A stretch of 41,155 nucleotides of DNA from NCBI GenBank assembly GCA_944323665.1, contig CALUTN010000001.1:1-41155 (forward strand), read 5' to 3'. Positions 1 through 8,915 of this stretch are shown piece after piece. Position numbers and translations under genes: made by a program. Source of the DNA: Candidatus Gastranaerophilales bacterium. GTDB lineage: Bacteria; Cyanobacteriota; Vampirovibrionia; Gastranaerophilales; Gastranaerophilaceae. The notes under the pieces were generated by a model. The model saw only the letters and a program-made list of their open reading frames with translations. It made no database searches and was not told where the DNA came from. Numbering within the stretch: position 1 is the stretch's first letter; each line of letters begins with the position of its first letter.

Positions 1-357
1 CTGAGCTAAATTAACATTACGCATAAGTGCGCAGCCATCAGTTCCTTTAACCACTTTATTTACGGGACAGCCCATATTTATATCAATCATATCAGCGTAC
101 TTTTCCAGATATTTAGCTACATCAGCTATCATCTGCGGCTTATGTCCGCTCAACTGGTATGATATAGGAGAGTGATTTTTTCCGCGCATGACTATATCAA
201 CATCTTTAACCTGATTTAAAGCCTCTGAACTTATCATTTCAGTAGTCAATAAGCAGGTTTTCGAATGTTCTCTTATAAGAGATCTTAAAACATAATCCGT
301 TATTCCAGCCATAGGAGCAAGAGAAACCCTGCTCTTAATCAATTCTTTAACCTGCAT
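1..357 (-). CDS. dus: tRNA-dihydrouridine synthase (N-terminal part, runs off window)
   Basis: This is the first 119 residues of an FMN-dependent tRNA-dihydrouridine synthase, which reduces uridines in the tRNA D-loop. The N-terminus carries the FMN-barrel signature APMAGITD. Near the left edge is DINMGCPVNKV, whose Cys is the family's catalytic acid. The rest of the TIM barrel and the C-terminal helical domain lie outside the window. The ATG at 357 lies inside the last codons of the upstream TPR gene (11-bp overlap), so the two are translationally coupled and share a transcript. The subfamily (DusA, B or C) cannot be fixed from this fragment; DusB-like is most likely for a bacterium with one copy. 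Confidence 0.9.
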   Translation of the reverse strand, partial: MQVKELIKSRVSLAPMAGITDYVLRSLIREHSKTCLLTTEMISSEALNQVKDVDIVMRGKNHSPISYQLSGHKPQMIADVAKYLEKYADMIDINMGCPVNKVVKGTDGCALMRNVNLAQ

Positions 358-2476
358 ACGGCCTTAATTCTTCCACCCTTGATTTAGCGTATTTGAGGTA
401 TTCATCTTCGGTTGTATAACACGAAATAAATATGTTGTAATATTTGAATGCCTCTTTATAGTTTTCCAGAGTATCATAATCTACTGCAAGCATATAATTC
501 GCAATCGGTAAATCTTTTGTGTACTTCAATACATTTAAATAATCATTAATCGCTAACTGCCTTTTATTCTGCTCATCGTAGATTAAGCCTCTGTAATAAT
601 AAGCATAAGCATTATTTGCTTCTTTTTTAATAACTTCATTAAACTTTGTTAAAGCTGATTGAAAATCGTTCTTTTCAAAAAGATCAATACCTTGATTTAA
701 AGATGTTAGAGAATAGTTTTGCAGTACATAAGTCAGCAAATTTTTAGCTTCAGACTGCGGGTTCATACTTACAGCTTTTTTTAAATAAGTTTCAGCATCC
801 ATCCATTTTTGCTGTTCGGAATACAGGTATCCGATATAATAAGGTATTTCTGCATTTTTAGGATTAATTCGTTCGGCTTTTCTGTAATATTCAATAGCTT
901 TGTCATAATTTTCCAAAGCCTGATAAGATGCTGCCACACCCAATACAGAATCTTCCGTTGCCGGAGAAATTGCTAAGTATTGTTGTAAAGCTTTATTGTA
1001 ATCCTTGTTTTCATAACTTTCAGATGCTGCAGCCAATGCTGTTGAAGCAGAATCTTTTTGAACATCCTGCAACGTTTTTAGTACAAGGTTATTTGCAGGA
1101 AATTTTGTTTTTGCTGTAGTTAAAATTCCTACTGCATTATTGTAATCATTCCGTGCGGCATAACAAATTGCCAGATTTACATAAGCATCAACATTAGTAG
1201 TTCCGCTTGATATGACGGCACGATATGCTTTAATAGCATCCTCGATTTTGTTTTCTTTATGAAGCTTATATGCATAATCATAAAGCATATTTTGCATTGA
1301 TTTATCCGATGAGTTTTTGGAAAGGTACTGAATATACTCATCCGGAGACATTGCAGCCTGCATAACTCCTGCAATTTCAGCCTTAGCCGTCTGATTAGCG
1401 GGATCGAGAGATAAAACTTTTTTATAAAGAGTTAAAGCTCCTTTTTTATCTCCCATTTCTGAAAGTGCCTGAGCTTTGTATAAATTTGCCTGAACATTGT
1501 CGGGGTAAAGGGTTAAAACAGAATCATACGATTGAATAGCTTTTTGAAAATCTTTTCTTTGCTGGAAAAGAGTACCAACATTGAGTCTTGTATTAACATT
1601 TCCCGGATTTAACTGCTCAGCTTTGCCATAATAGCTTAAAGCTGTTTCAAAATCACCTTGAGCTTGTTTGATTGCACCGATATTTGCGTTTAATTCTGCA
1701 TCTGAAGGAGTTTGCGCAAGTTTTTTAAGATAAATACGCTCTAAAGCATAAAGGATTTCCATATCACCTTTACTATTTGCGAGTGCAAAGTTATACTGCT
1801 CGACCGCTTCATCAAACTTGCCCAACTTATCCAGAGTTCTTGCGTATTTCATTCGCAAGGCTCCGTTTGTTGGCGTCATATCAAGAGCCATTTTATAATA
1901 ATCTGCTGAACGAGGTTCGTTTGCAAGAAGTTTCATTAAGTCTGCAATTTGCTCATTAGCTTGTGCCGAAAGTTTTTCATTCTGTGCAGCCTGCGAAAAC
2001 TCAAATGCAGCAGCAGAGAAATTTCCGATTGCTCTTAATTCTTCCGCTGTTTTATATCTTGAAGAAGCTGTTTTGTCAAAACTTATTACGTTTAAACATT
2101 GATTTAAATTTTCGTTAGCAGAAGCTATCATTGCTGCCGAATTTTGAACGGTTTGATCTTTAGAAGGGTACATTCTTAAATAGAACAATGCACTCCTAAA
2201 ATCATTTGCAGCCTTTTCATAGTTTTTTTCCTGATTGGCATAATATGTAGCACGTGCAAGATAAGAGTTTATAAGTCCGATTCTGGCGGAGTTATCCAAA
2301 TAATTGATTCTCAAAGCCTTTCTAAAATCTACAATGGCTGAGGAGTATTGTCCCTGTGCCAGATAACTCTGTGCGGAATTATAATACTGTGCAAACATTC
2401 CGTTCGGAGCGCTATAAACAGGCATCAAGGCCGAAAATACTAAAAAACAGACAGTCCCTAATAAAACTTTTTTCAT
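347..2476 (-). CDS. Exported TPR-repeat protein, 709 aa
   Basis: A long tetratricopeptide-repeat protein that probably acts as a scaffold in the envelope. Residues 1-23 form a Sec signal peptide (MKKVLLGTVCFLVFSALM, then VYSA before the cleavage site). The rest is almost entirely TPR units with the usual spacing, for example blocks reading A-x-x-x-Y-x-K-A-x-x-L-x-P near residues 280, 315, 350, 535, 570 and 650. No enzymatic domain is visible. The ATG at 2476 has no Shine-Dalgarno; a TAAAAT hexamer sits 7 nt upstream (2483-2488), so a leaderless mRNA is possible. The downstream dus start overlaps its stop. Partner proteins are unknown. Confidence 0.85.
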   Translation of the reverse strand: MKKVLLGTVCFLVFSALMPVYSAPNGMFAQYYNSAQSYLAQGQYSSAIVDFRKALRINYLDNSARIGLINSYLARATYYANQEKNYEKAANDFRSALFYLRMYPSKDQTVQNSAAMIASANENLNQCLNVISFDKTASSRYKTAEELRAIGNFSAAAFEFSQAAQNEKLSAQANEQIADLMKLLANEPRSADYYKMALDMTPTNGALRMKYARTLDKLGKFDEAVEQYNFALANSKGDMEILYALERIYLKKLAQTPSDAELNANIGAIKQAQGDFETALSYYGKAEQLNPGNVNTRLNVGTLFQQRKDFQKAIQSYDSVLTLYPDNVQANLYKAQALSEMGDKKGALTLYKKVLSLDPANQTAKAEIAGVMQAAMSPDEYIQYLSKNSSDKSMQNMLYDYAYKLHKENKIEDAIKAYRAVISSGTTNVDAYVNLAICYAARNDYNNAVGILTTAKTKFPANNLVLKTLQDVQKDSASTALAAASESYENKDYNKALQQYLAISPATEDSVLGVAASYQALENYDKAIEYYRKAERINPKNAEIPYYIGYLYSEQQKWMDAETYLKKAVSMNPQSEAKNLLTYVLQNYSLTSLNQGIDLFEKNDFQSALTKFNEVIKKEANNAYAYYYRGLIYDEQNKRQLAINDYLNVLKYTKDLPIANYMLAVDYDTLENYKEAFKYYNIFISCYTTEDEYLKYAKSRVEELRPYAG

Positions 2477-2573
2477 AACAATATTTTACTACAAGATAAA
2501 AAAAATACATACTCATATCGGGTAAAGCTCCGGGGGTTGATATAAGTTTATATTTTTATATAGGCTGAAACAC

Positions 2574-2601
2574 AAAAAAGCCGTCCGTTTTTTCGGACAG
2601 C
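2574..2601 (-). terminator. Rho-independent terminator of the 100-aa gene
   Basis: On the minus strand an 8-bp stem (GCTGTCCG / CGGACGGC, one G-T wobble) with a six-A loop is followed directly by six T. It lies 32 nt after the stop of the gene at 2633-2935. It separates that gene from the TPR-dus transcript. Confidence 0.8.
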
Positions 2602-2632
2602 AGATTTTTGTTTTGGTTTTGTGTGATGACTT

Positions 2633-2935
2633 TTAGTTATTAATTTCAGCGTCATCGGCGGTTTGAAGCTGTTTTGATTTGTAGTTGTGAATAACTGCAT
2701 CCACAAGTAAATCATATGAAGAACTTTTCTCGATATTCGGGAATTCCTCCTTCAATTGTTGTCTGACCATTGCTTCCAACCTCTGTTCGTCAGTTCTGAT
2801 TTTGAGTTCTGTACTCGACAGAGACTCTATATATTTTTCATTAGCTTCCCTTTGCCCGTTTGAAAATGTCAACAAATTAGCTTTAGGATCTAATGCCTGT
2901 TTCAATGATTTGATGAATGATTTAGGGTTAAACAT
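2633..2935 (-). CDS. Hypothetical 100-aa protein
   Basis: Not recognised. A charged, helical, soluble protein without signal peptide or membrane segment. The N-terminal third is basic (MFNPKSFIKSLKQALDPK). The middle is rich in Glu, Gln and Arg and is probably helical. The ATG at 2935 is supported by an AGAGG ribosome site 5 nt upstream, and a clear terminator follows, so this is a real single-gene unit. Upstream lies a 9-bp inverted repeat (2957-2993) that may be its operator. Confidence 0.7.
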   Translation of the reverse strand: MFNPKSFIKSLKQALDPKANLLTFSNGQREANEKYIESLSSTELKIRTDEQRLEAMVRQQLKEEFPNIEKSSSYDLLVDAVIHNYKSKQLQTADDAEINN

Positions 2936-2956
2936 AACGACCTCTTTTCACTTACC

Positions 2957-2993
2957 TTCACTTTGTACACTATTAAAGTATCCTCAAAGTGAA
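2957..2993. promoter_or_regulatory. Inverted repeat upstream of the 100-aa gene
   Basis: The arms TTCACTTTG (2957-2965) and CAAAGTGAA (2985-2993) are perfect 9-bp inverted copies separated by 19 bp. They lie 22-58 bp upstream of the ATG at 2935, between this gene and the 3' end of glyS. Arms about two and a half turns apart would suit a dimeric regulator or a weak hairpin. No good -35/-10 pair was found around it. Confidence 0.35.
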
Positions 2994-3027
2994 AATTTAC
3001 TCATTTTTGTCAAGTTGTTACAATTTT

Positions 3028-5019
3028 TTACAATTTTGAAAAATCTGTTAATATTATATACTTATTTTTCAAACCGTTCAATAGTGCCAGTCTGTTATTT
3101 TTAATCTTTTCATCATTGTCCATAACAAGAACGTCTTCAAAAAACTTTGTAACAACAGGATTAAGACTAATTAAGCTATTAAGATACTGTTTATAATCTC
3201 CGGTAAAATTAATCTTTTTGACCTCGTTATACAAATTCTTTTCAGCGTCGAATGTAAAGAGTGATTCATTGATTTCCGCAATTACTTCTTCTTTTAAGAT
3301 TCTTAAGACACGGTTTGCATTCTCAAGCAGAGCTGTATTATCCATATCGGACACTGCGTCAACTCTTTTTACATAATCACAAAGGTCCTTGCATGGATTA
3401 TTAGCTGCGCAAGCTTCAAGAACAGTCTTTTTGTAATCATTATTCAAGAAAATGATTAATCTCTGTACAAAGAATTCTTCCACATCCTTTTTACAATCAG
3501 ACTTGACAGGAAGAAGTTCCAGGCTTTCCGAAATCAATTTTGATAAATCTAATTTTAAATCATACTCAAGGATTGTCTTAATAATTCCGAGAGCCGCACG
3601 TCTTACACCAAGCGGGTCAGAAGAGCCGGTAGGCTTTCTGCCGGAAGCAAATACAGCACAAATTGTATCAATTTTATCAGCTATACCCACAACCTGTCCC
3701 TCAATTGATTTTGCGGTTTCACTGTCTGCATTGAGCGGAAAATAATGTTCTTTTATACCCTCTGCTGCTTCGGCAGATTCTCCGGAAACCCTTGCATAAT
3801 CCGCTCCGATAAATCCCTGAAGTTCAGTAAATTCAAAAACAAGGTTTGTAGCCAAATCCGCTTTACAAAGCTCAGCCGTTCTCTTGATAGAAGACTTATT
3901 TACACCGAGAGCGGAAGCAATCTTTTCAGAAAGTTTAATAATTCTTTGTGTTTTGTCATAAACAGAGCCCATACCCTTCTGGAAAGTCATGCCTTTTAGG
4001 TTTTCAACATAGCTTTCAAGCGGCTTTTTAGTATCTTCTTTAAAGAAAAATACAGCATCATCAAGACGGGCTTTGATTACTCTTAAGTTACCTGCCTTAA
4101 TATTTTCAAAATCATTTCCGATATAATTTGTTATAGTAACAAATTTGTTAATTAATTTGCCCTCTTTAGTATAAAGAGCAAAATATCTCTGATGAGTTTC
4201 CATAACAGTAACCGCAACTTCCTGCGGGATTGTCAGGAATTCTTCATCAAAACTGCAAGTTACAGCGACCGGATATTCACAGATAAATGTTACTTCTTCT
4301 AATAAGTCATCAGAGATTTTTGTTACTGCATTTAATTTATCCGCTTCAATTTTTGTAAGCTCCAAAATTCTTGCTTTTCTTTCATCCTGATTAACTATTA
4401 CATGAGCATCTTTCAGTTTGGAAACATATTCATCAGGATTATTAATAATAATATTTTGTTTTGAGAATCTGTGACCGTTTGTAAAGTTAGAAGATTCTTT
4501 ATCAATTATCTTTATCTTAACTTCTTCCCCGTCCAAGATAGAAAGCACCCATCTTATCGGACGTGAAAATTTAACATCATTAGAGCCCCATCTCATAAAA
4601 TGCGGACCTTGAAGTTTAGAAAATATTACCGGAACATTTTCTTGAAGCAAATCTTTTGTGTTTTTACCTTTAATAGAAATTTTTGCGTAAAGATAATTGT
4701 CTTCTACATACAAATCCTCGGGAGTAACTCCGTTTTTCTTTGCAAAACCTTCGCCGGCCTTTGTCAGGTTCTTATTCTCATCATAAGCAACTGTTGAAAT
4801 AGGACCTTTAACAACTTTCTCCACATCCGGCTGTGAAGCAGAAAGCCCGTCAACAATAACAGCTAACCTTCTTGGGGTTGCCATAACTTTTATATCTTTA
4901 TATTCAACTTTGTTTGTTTCTAAAAAGTTTTTAAAACCTTCTCTAAGCTGGGATATTGCCATTGGGATAAACTTGTACGGCAATTCTTCCACACCGACTT
5001 CCAACAAATATTTACTCAT
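3028..5019 (-). CDS. glyS: Glycyl-tRNA synthetase beta subunit
   Basis: Beta chain of the bacterial alpha2beta2 glycyl-tRNA synthetase, which recognises tRNA-Gly. It opens with the family signature LLEVGVEELP. It contains the conserved segments KGP near residue 75, MRWG and FSRPIRW near 145-160, and GSSDPLGVRRAALGI near 500. A DALR-type anticodon-binding region ends the protein. At 663 aa it is close to family length. I chose the ATG at 5019 (GGAG about 10 nt upstream). The frame stays open to 5100, but that extra 27-residue stretch lacks a ribosome site and is not conserved. The alpha subunit gene glyQ is not next to it, so the two subunits are encoded apart. Confidence 0.95.
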   Translation of the reverse strand: MSKYLLEVGVEELPYKFIPMAISQLREGFKNFLETNKVEYKDIKVMATPRRLAVIVDGLSASQPDVEKVVKGPISTVAYDENKNLTKAGEGFAKKNGVTPEDLYVEDNYLYAKISIKGKNTKDLLQENVPVIFSKLQGPHFMRWGSNDVKFSRPIRWVLSILDGEEVKIKIIDKESSNFTNGHRFSKQNIIINNPDEYVSKLKDAHVIVNQDERKARILELTKIEADKLNAVTKISDDLLEEVTFICEYPVAVTCSFDEEFLTIPQEVAVTVMETHQRYFALYTKEGKLINKFVTITNYIGNDFENIKAGNLRVIKARLDDAVFFFKEDTKKPLESYVENLKGMTFQKGMGSVYDKTQRIIKLSEKIASALGVNKSSIKRTAELCKADLATNLVFEFTELQGFIGADYARVSGESAEAAEGIKEHYFPLNADSETAKSIEGQVVGIADKIDTICAVFASGRKPTGSSDPLGVRRAALGIIKTILEYDLKLDLSKLISESLELLPVKSDCKKDVEEFFVQRLIIFLNNDYKKTVLEACAANNPCKDLCDYVKRVDAVSDMDNTALLENANRVLRILKEEVIAEINESLFTFDAEKNLYNEVKKINFTGDYKQYLNSLISLNPVVTKFFEDVLVMDNDEKIKNNRLALLNGLKNKYIILTDFSKL

Positions 5020-5262
5020 ATTTATATTTCTCCAATCTTTATCTTTGAAATAATTATACATCAAAAGTTTTGGGGGTAAATATATTAAATTATCCGGCAA
5101 AACTCTAATTTGGGAAGCCTTTAAGGGATAATCTAAAACTGTTTACAAGCTTCAAGCCGGAAAATAAAAAGTCGGAATAATACAGACTGAGACTTTAAAA
5201 ATACTCCATTTAGTTGTTATTTTTATGTTCTTTGTTCTGTAGAATAGAATCGGGAGAGATCT

Positions 5263-6033
5263 ATGCAAATAAATTCCAATACAGATAATAATCTGGCAAA
5301 AGTAGTAACTACGGTTACAGCACTTAAAAAGTCACGTTCTTATGAACTTTGTGTTAACGCGGATGCTCTCAGGTTTGCTAAATCTTATCAGGAATCCGTA
5401 AAAACATACCTTGAGTCTGTTATGATGGATAGATTTAATAAGGAAGCATATTTCGGGCTGGTTCTCTCATATAAATATTTGAAACAATATCAGAAGGCTA
5501 TAAGAAATCTTTCAAAACTTATAAAAATTGATAATCAAAATGATGAGTATTTCTACGAACTTGGGGTCTGTTATCTTTCCGACGGCAAACCGGAATGTGC
5601 CATTCCGCAATTTGTAAAGGCCATCGTTCTTAATAAAGAAAATCTTGAGGCTCAAATACAACTCGCTATAGCTCATGAACTTGTTGATGAAGCAGATTTG
5701 TCATTAATGATATACAACAAACTGATTGAAACAAATCCGGAGTTTTTAAAAGCTTATTATAATAAAGCGGCAATGCTAATGGGCATGGGCAATTTTCATG
5801 AAGCTTCCAAAACTTTTTTCCAAATTGTTAAAAGGAATCCTGATTATTATAAAGCTTATTTTGGCATTGCTTTGAGCTTTGATAAACTTGGACGATATTC
5901 GGATGCAATCAGGTATTATAAAAAGTTTTTGGAACTCAAAAAAAATTCACAGGATGCTGATTTCGCCCGAACAAGAGTGGTCGAACTCCGCAACAAGCGT
6001 GTGAAAGAAAAACGTCAATTAAAATTGGTTTAG
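5263..6033 (+). CDS. Cytoplasmic TPR-repeat protein, 256 aa
   Basis: A TPR protein of about six repeats (residues 33-235) with no signal peptide, so probably a cytoplasmic adaptor. Typical helices are seen at residues 60-75 (YFGLVLSYKYLKQYQKA) and 195-215 (AYFGIALSFDKLGRYSDA). The basic tail (NKRVKEKRQLKLV) is outside the repeats. The start is fixed by GGGAGAG 5 nt before the ATG. Its stop overlaps the stop of the convergent MCE gene by 4 bp, with no terminator between them. Binding partner unknown. Confidence 0.8.
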   Translation: MQINSNTDNNLAKVVTTVTALKKSRSYELCVNADALRFAKSYQESVKTYLESVMMDRFNKEAYFGLVLSYKYLKQYQKAIRNLSKLIKIDNQNDEYFYELGVCYLSDGKPECAIPQFVKAIVLNKENLEAQIQLAIAHELVDEADLSLMIYNKLIETNPEFLKAYYNKAAMLMGMGNFHEASKTFFQIVKRNPDYYKAYFGIALSFDKLGRYSDAIRYYKKFLELKKNSQDADFARTRVVELRNKRVKEKRQLKLV

Positions 6034-6887
6034 TTCTTCGTGCTTATGGTTTGCCCGAATATAAGCCTCAGCCCCCCAAACCTTTTCTTAAGAGTATTTC
6101 CTATACCAATAATGATTTCGTTTACGTTATTTATAACAATATTTATATTTTGAATAACGCAATTTATCATATTAACGCTTGTGTTGTTTATACTGCCTGT
6201 TATTCCCGTGATATTTTGTGTTGTTAGTACAAGGTTTGCACTTGTTTCTTCCAGATTGGCAAGTGTTGTTGATATATAGTCTCCTCGCACGGAATCTTTT
6301 ATATCATACGACATATCGGCAAGGTTTCTTGTAGTAATCGTTAAATTACCGGCAGATTCTCTGATAGATGGCTTAATATCGTTCATAATGGAGGTTAAAA
6401 CATTAAGCATTTCGGTAAGAGCATCAAAAGTTTGTCCGGCAGCGGCAATTGTTCCGTTCAAATTTTCTTTAATTTCATCCAATCCTCCGTTTTTTGCTTG
6501 ATCTTGTATATAGGTTTCAAAATTGATACCTTTTTGTCCTTCTATCAGTGAATTATTTTTTAAGTTCGCAAGATAGGGACTGTCCGGATAAAGAAGTTCT
6601 ATATAATCTTTTTTATCTTTTCGTCTTATCATAGCATATGTGTTTGCGGGAAGTTCAAGGTTTTGGAGCCGAATTTTTAAATCAACTCTGGTAGACTGAT
6701 AATCCGGACCGGGATAGACTCTGGAAGTGTGTCCGAGCCTGAAACCTTTATAAAATACCGGTAAGCTGCCTTTAAACGGTTCAAGTTCTTTAAAATCAAC
6801 CGTAACGCATATTTGACTCAAAAGATATATTATATAGAAAATAATAGCAATACTAATTATTACATATATTGATAATTCTTTTTTCAT
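6030..6887 (-). CDS. MCE/MlaD-family lipid-transport protein
   Basis: A membrane-anchored MCE-domain protein; the family shuttles lipids between membranes with an MlaE/MlaF-type ABC transporter. A single N-terminal membrane helix (residues about 5-24) precedes the MCE domain (about 28-115), which contains the family core GSLPVFYKGFRLGHTSRV and a beta-rich stretch. The C-terminal half is an Asn/Thr-rich helical region that could form the long needle or barrel of MCE assemblies. No mlaE or mlaF homologue lies nearby, so the transporter must be elsewhere. There is no obvious ribosome site before the ATG. It sits 63 nt downstream of two exported proteins in the same direction. Confidence 0.75.
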   Translation of the reverse strand: MKKELSIYVIISIAIIFYIIYLLSQICVTVDFKELEPFKGSLPVFYKGFRLGHTSRVYPGPDYQSTRVDLKIRLQNLELPANTYAMIRRKDKKDYIELLYPDSPYLANLKNNSLIEGQKGINFETYIQDQAKNGGLDEIKENLNGTIAAAGQTFDALTEMLNVLTSIMNDIKPSIRESAGNLTITTRNLADMSYDIKDSVRGDYISTTLANLEETSANLVLTTQNITGITGSINNTSVNMINCVIQNINIVINNVNEIIIGIGNTLKKRFGGLRLIFGQTISTKN

Positions 6888-6950
6888 AAAAGAATTATTA
6901 TTTTAATATGCTTAAGAAAACACCCCCGTTCGGAGATATCCTGCTTGGTA

Positions 6951-7520
6951 TTATTTCCAATTCGGATAATAATATACAGTGATAATATCGTTGGTTGAGA
7001 TTTTAGCATGCCCCCCTTTGATAAAGTTAGTAAGTGAGCCTGTCGGAGGGAGCGGCGTCAGCGCCCATTTAAGAGGCAGAACCCAGTATGTTCTGTTCCA
7101 GCCGGATTTTTGATAATTTGCATGAATTTTTGACGAAGGGAGATTTTGAAATTTAAAATCATTTAAATATATATAATAAGGAATTCCGTTCATACCGCTG
7201 TCAACAATAAGTTCTATTTTGGCAGAAACAGGTTCATTTCTTTTCACAATAATCTTCTCATTGTAATAGACATTACTTCTTGACTTAAGATTAACTGTTT
7301 GTCCTTCCTGTAACATTTCATCCCGGGTAGAGATATCTTGTGTTACCTGAAGCTTAATCGGAATTCTTTCAATATCGGTAAAATCGTAATCAGTATTGGT
7401 TTCCGGTTTTTCAAAAATTCTGCCGGACAAAAACTTATCGGTCAAAAAGTCATTTGTTAAAGCACAAGCCTGTAGCGGAAGAAATATTAATATAAATAGC
7501 GGAATTAAAATTCTATTCAT
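6951..7520 (-). CDS. Exported hypothetical protein, 189 aa
   Basis: Not recognised. A signal peptide (MNRILIPLFILIFLPLQACA) ends in A-C-A. The L-Q-A-C could be read as a lipobox, but Gln at -2 is atypical, so ordinary signal peptidase I cleavage is as likely. The mature part looks beta-rich, with a Gly/Pro-rich tail (PLPPTGSLTNFIKGG). The start overlaps the stop of the M48-like gene by 8 bp and uses a GGAG inside it, so the two are translationally coupled and probably work together in the envelope. Confidence 0.65.
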   Translation of the reverse strand: MNRILIPLFILIFLPLQACALTNDFLTDKFLSGRIFEKPETNTDYDFTDIERIPIKLQVTQDISTRDEMLQEGQTVNLKSRSNVYYNEKIIVKRNEPVSAKIELIVDSGMNGIPYYIYLNDFKFQNLPSSKIHANYQKSGWNRTYWVLPLKWALTPLPPTGSLTNFIKGGHAKISTNDIITVYYYPNWK

Positions 7521-8202
7521 AATTTATTTTCTCCACGGAACGACTGCGGATTTTTGACTCCAAAAGTTTTCTGTTCTCAATGGAATTTAACAGAAAATTC
7601 TGATAAGCAGGATTCTCAAGGTATGTATTGTTAGCCAGAAAATACGGATATTTAGTAAAAATATATTCATAAATATTTGCCAGCCGTTTTGATGTTAAAT
7701 TATGGTTTGAAAATCTGTCAAATCGTTTCTGCGGACATGATTTATTAATAAAAGTAATAAGTCCGAGCGGGTTATATCCTGCCTTTACCATAAAATCAAC
7801 CGCTCTTTTATCCGCAACAAGTTCATATTTTTTCGGAGCCATTTTAACCTGAGCTGCACTTACCGTTCCACCCCAGGCTCCATCATAAGATTTTAAAGCA
7901 TCAGAAATTTTTCTCGCAAGTAATGCCGCCGCCTCATCTTCATATTCCGCATATTTTATATCTTCGTCATAAACAATTATCTGTCTTTTAGTGAGCTCGG
8001 GAGCGCCTTTAAAACTTTTATCTTCCTTTGAATACGTAAAAACTATACGTTTATCAATTTTATTAGAGTTTAACAAATGCATACCGATATTGCTTATCTG
8101 GTTTTGTATAGTAATTTCTTTAGCCAGGTGCTCTTCTGTTACCGCATAAACAGATGCCGGCAGAGAAAATATAATTAATAATATAAAAATCTTCTTCAAC
8201 AT
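7513..8202 (-). CDS. M48-like peptidase homologue with lost HExxH motif
   Basis: An exported protein (signal peptide 1-20, ending VYA) that follows the M48 metallopeptidase pattern. In the usual EDExAAVLAHExxH region it reads YEDEAAALLARKISDAL, so the two zinc His and the catalytic Glu are Arg97, Lys98 and Asp101. The downstream E-x-x-x-D element survives (YELVADKRAVDFMVKAGY, Glu127 and Asp131), as does the LTSKRLANIYEYI segment matching the M48 'HPxTxxR' region. It is therefore probably a non-catalytic relative with a binding or chaperone role. The start has GGAG 7 nt upstream, and an extended -10 promoter lies at 8219-8227. Confidence 0.65.
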   Translation of the reverse strand: MLKKIFILLIIFSLPASVYAVTEEHLAKEITIQNQISNIGMHLLNSNKIDKRIVFTYSKEDKSFKGAPELTKRQIIVYDEDIKYAEYEDEAAALLARKISDALKSYDGAWGGTVSAAQVKMAPKKYELVADKRAVDFMVKAGYNPLGLITFINKSCPQKRFDRFSNHNLTSKRLANIYEYIFTKYPYFLANNTYLENPAYQNFLLNSIENRKLLESKIRSRSVEKINYE

Positions 8203-8218
8203 AACAGCTCCATAATTT

Positions 8219-8227
8219 ATTATACCA
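8219..8227 (-). promoter_or_regulatory. Extended -10 promoter of the envelope cluster
   Basis: On the minus strand TGGTATAAT, a TGn-TATAAT extended -10 with consensus hexamer, sits 17 nt upstream of the ATG at 8202. No clear -35 is seen. It would drive the M48-like, exported and MCE genes. Confidence 0.5.
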
Positions 8228-8251
8228 AAAATTTGTTTAAGGGAAACACCA

Positions 8252-8821
8252 TCAGCCTATTTTTGCGAGAACTTGTTCTATATGAGGTATATCTTGATGG
8301 ATTGTACCGAATAACTCTTTAATAAAATTTAAAATATTTTCTCGGGAGGGAATTTCAGATTTATAAGCAATGTAATATAAGTCCATAGCCAAATCTCCCT
8401 CACGATTCGGATAATAGTAATCAATATTAATTTTTTCAGCCCCATGCCTTTGATAAAAAGATATTCTCCTATAGGTATTATTGTCAACAGGATTAGGTTT
8501 TTCGACTTCCAAAAAGCATCCGGCTTTATCAGGATACATTTTTTTAAGACTGTTAAGGATTTCCCCTCCGAAACCTTTTCCATGATACATTCCGGCCACA
8601 GCAAGGTAGTCCAGAAGCAGATATTTGTCTGATTTAAAGATTATTGCATATCCTGCCGGAATATTATCATTATGAGCAAGAATTATATCATAATTTCCGG
8701 ATTTAATGAGATTCAGATACGCTTGATAATCTTTTAATTCTGATTGCGGGAATTGTTTCAGCATATCCTGATATACTGATTTAAACTCTTCTGTTGAGGT
8801 TCTTTTAAATTGTAATACCAT
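8252..8821 (-). CDS. GNAT-family N-acetyltransferase
   Basis: An acetyl-CoA-dependent acetyltransferase of unknown substrate, 189 aa. The GNAT motif A is LLDYLAVAGMYHGKGFGG (residues about 70-87), where the HGKGFGG loop holds the CoA pyrophosphate. Motif B follows as FYQRHGAEKI near residue 122. A helical C-terminal tail of about 45 residues lies outside the fold. The ribosome site is weak (AAAGAT). It lies upstream of the M48-like operon in the same direction but is separated from it by that operon's own promoter. Confidence 0.8.
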   Translation of the reverse strand: MVLQFKRTSTEEFKSVYQDMLKQFPQSELKDYQAYLNLIKSGNYDIILAHNDNIPAGYAIIFKSDKYLLLDYLAVAGMYHGKGFGGEILNSLKKMYPDKAGCFLEVEKPNPVDNNTYRRISFYQRHGAEKINIDYYYPNREGDLAMDLYYIAYKSEIPSRENILNFIKELFGTIHQDIPHIEQVLAKIG

Positions 8822-8915
8822 ATCTTTTAAATAACAAAAATAAATAATTTTGGCAATCTTTAATTACGAATAATAAATAGTTAACCCGGAAATGTGACAA
8901 TTAATTTCTAAGCTT

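Noticed and set aside
5020-5100. N-terminal extension of GlyS (27 residues)
   Set aside because: The conserved GlyS start LLEVGVEELP and a GGAG site fit the ATG at 5019; the extension has no ribosome site.
6951-7520. Lipoprotein assignment from L-Q-A-C
   Set aside because: Gln at -2 of the Cys is atypical for a lipobox, and A-C-A also fits signal peptidase I, so only export is claimed.
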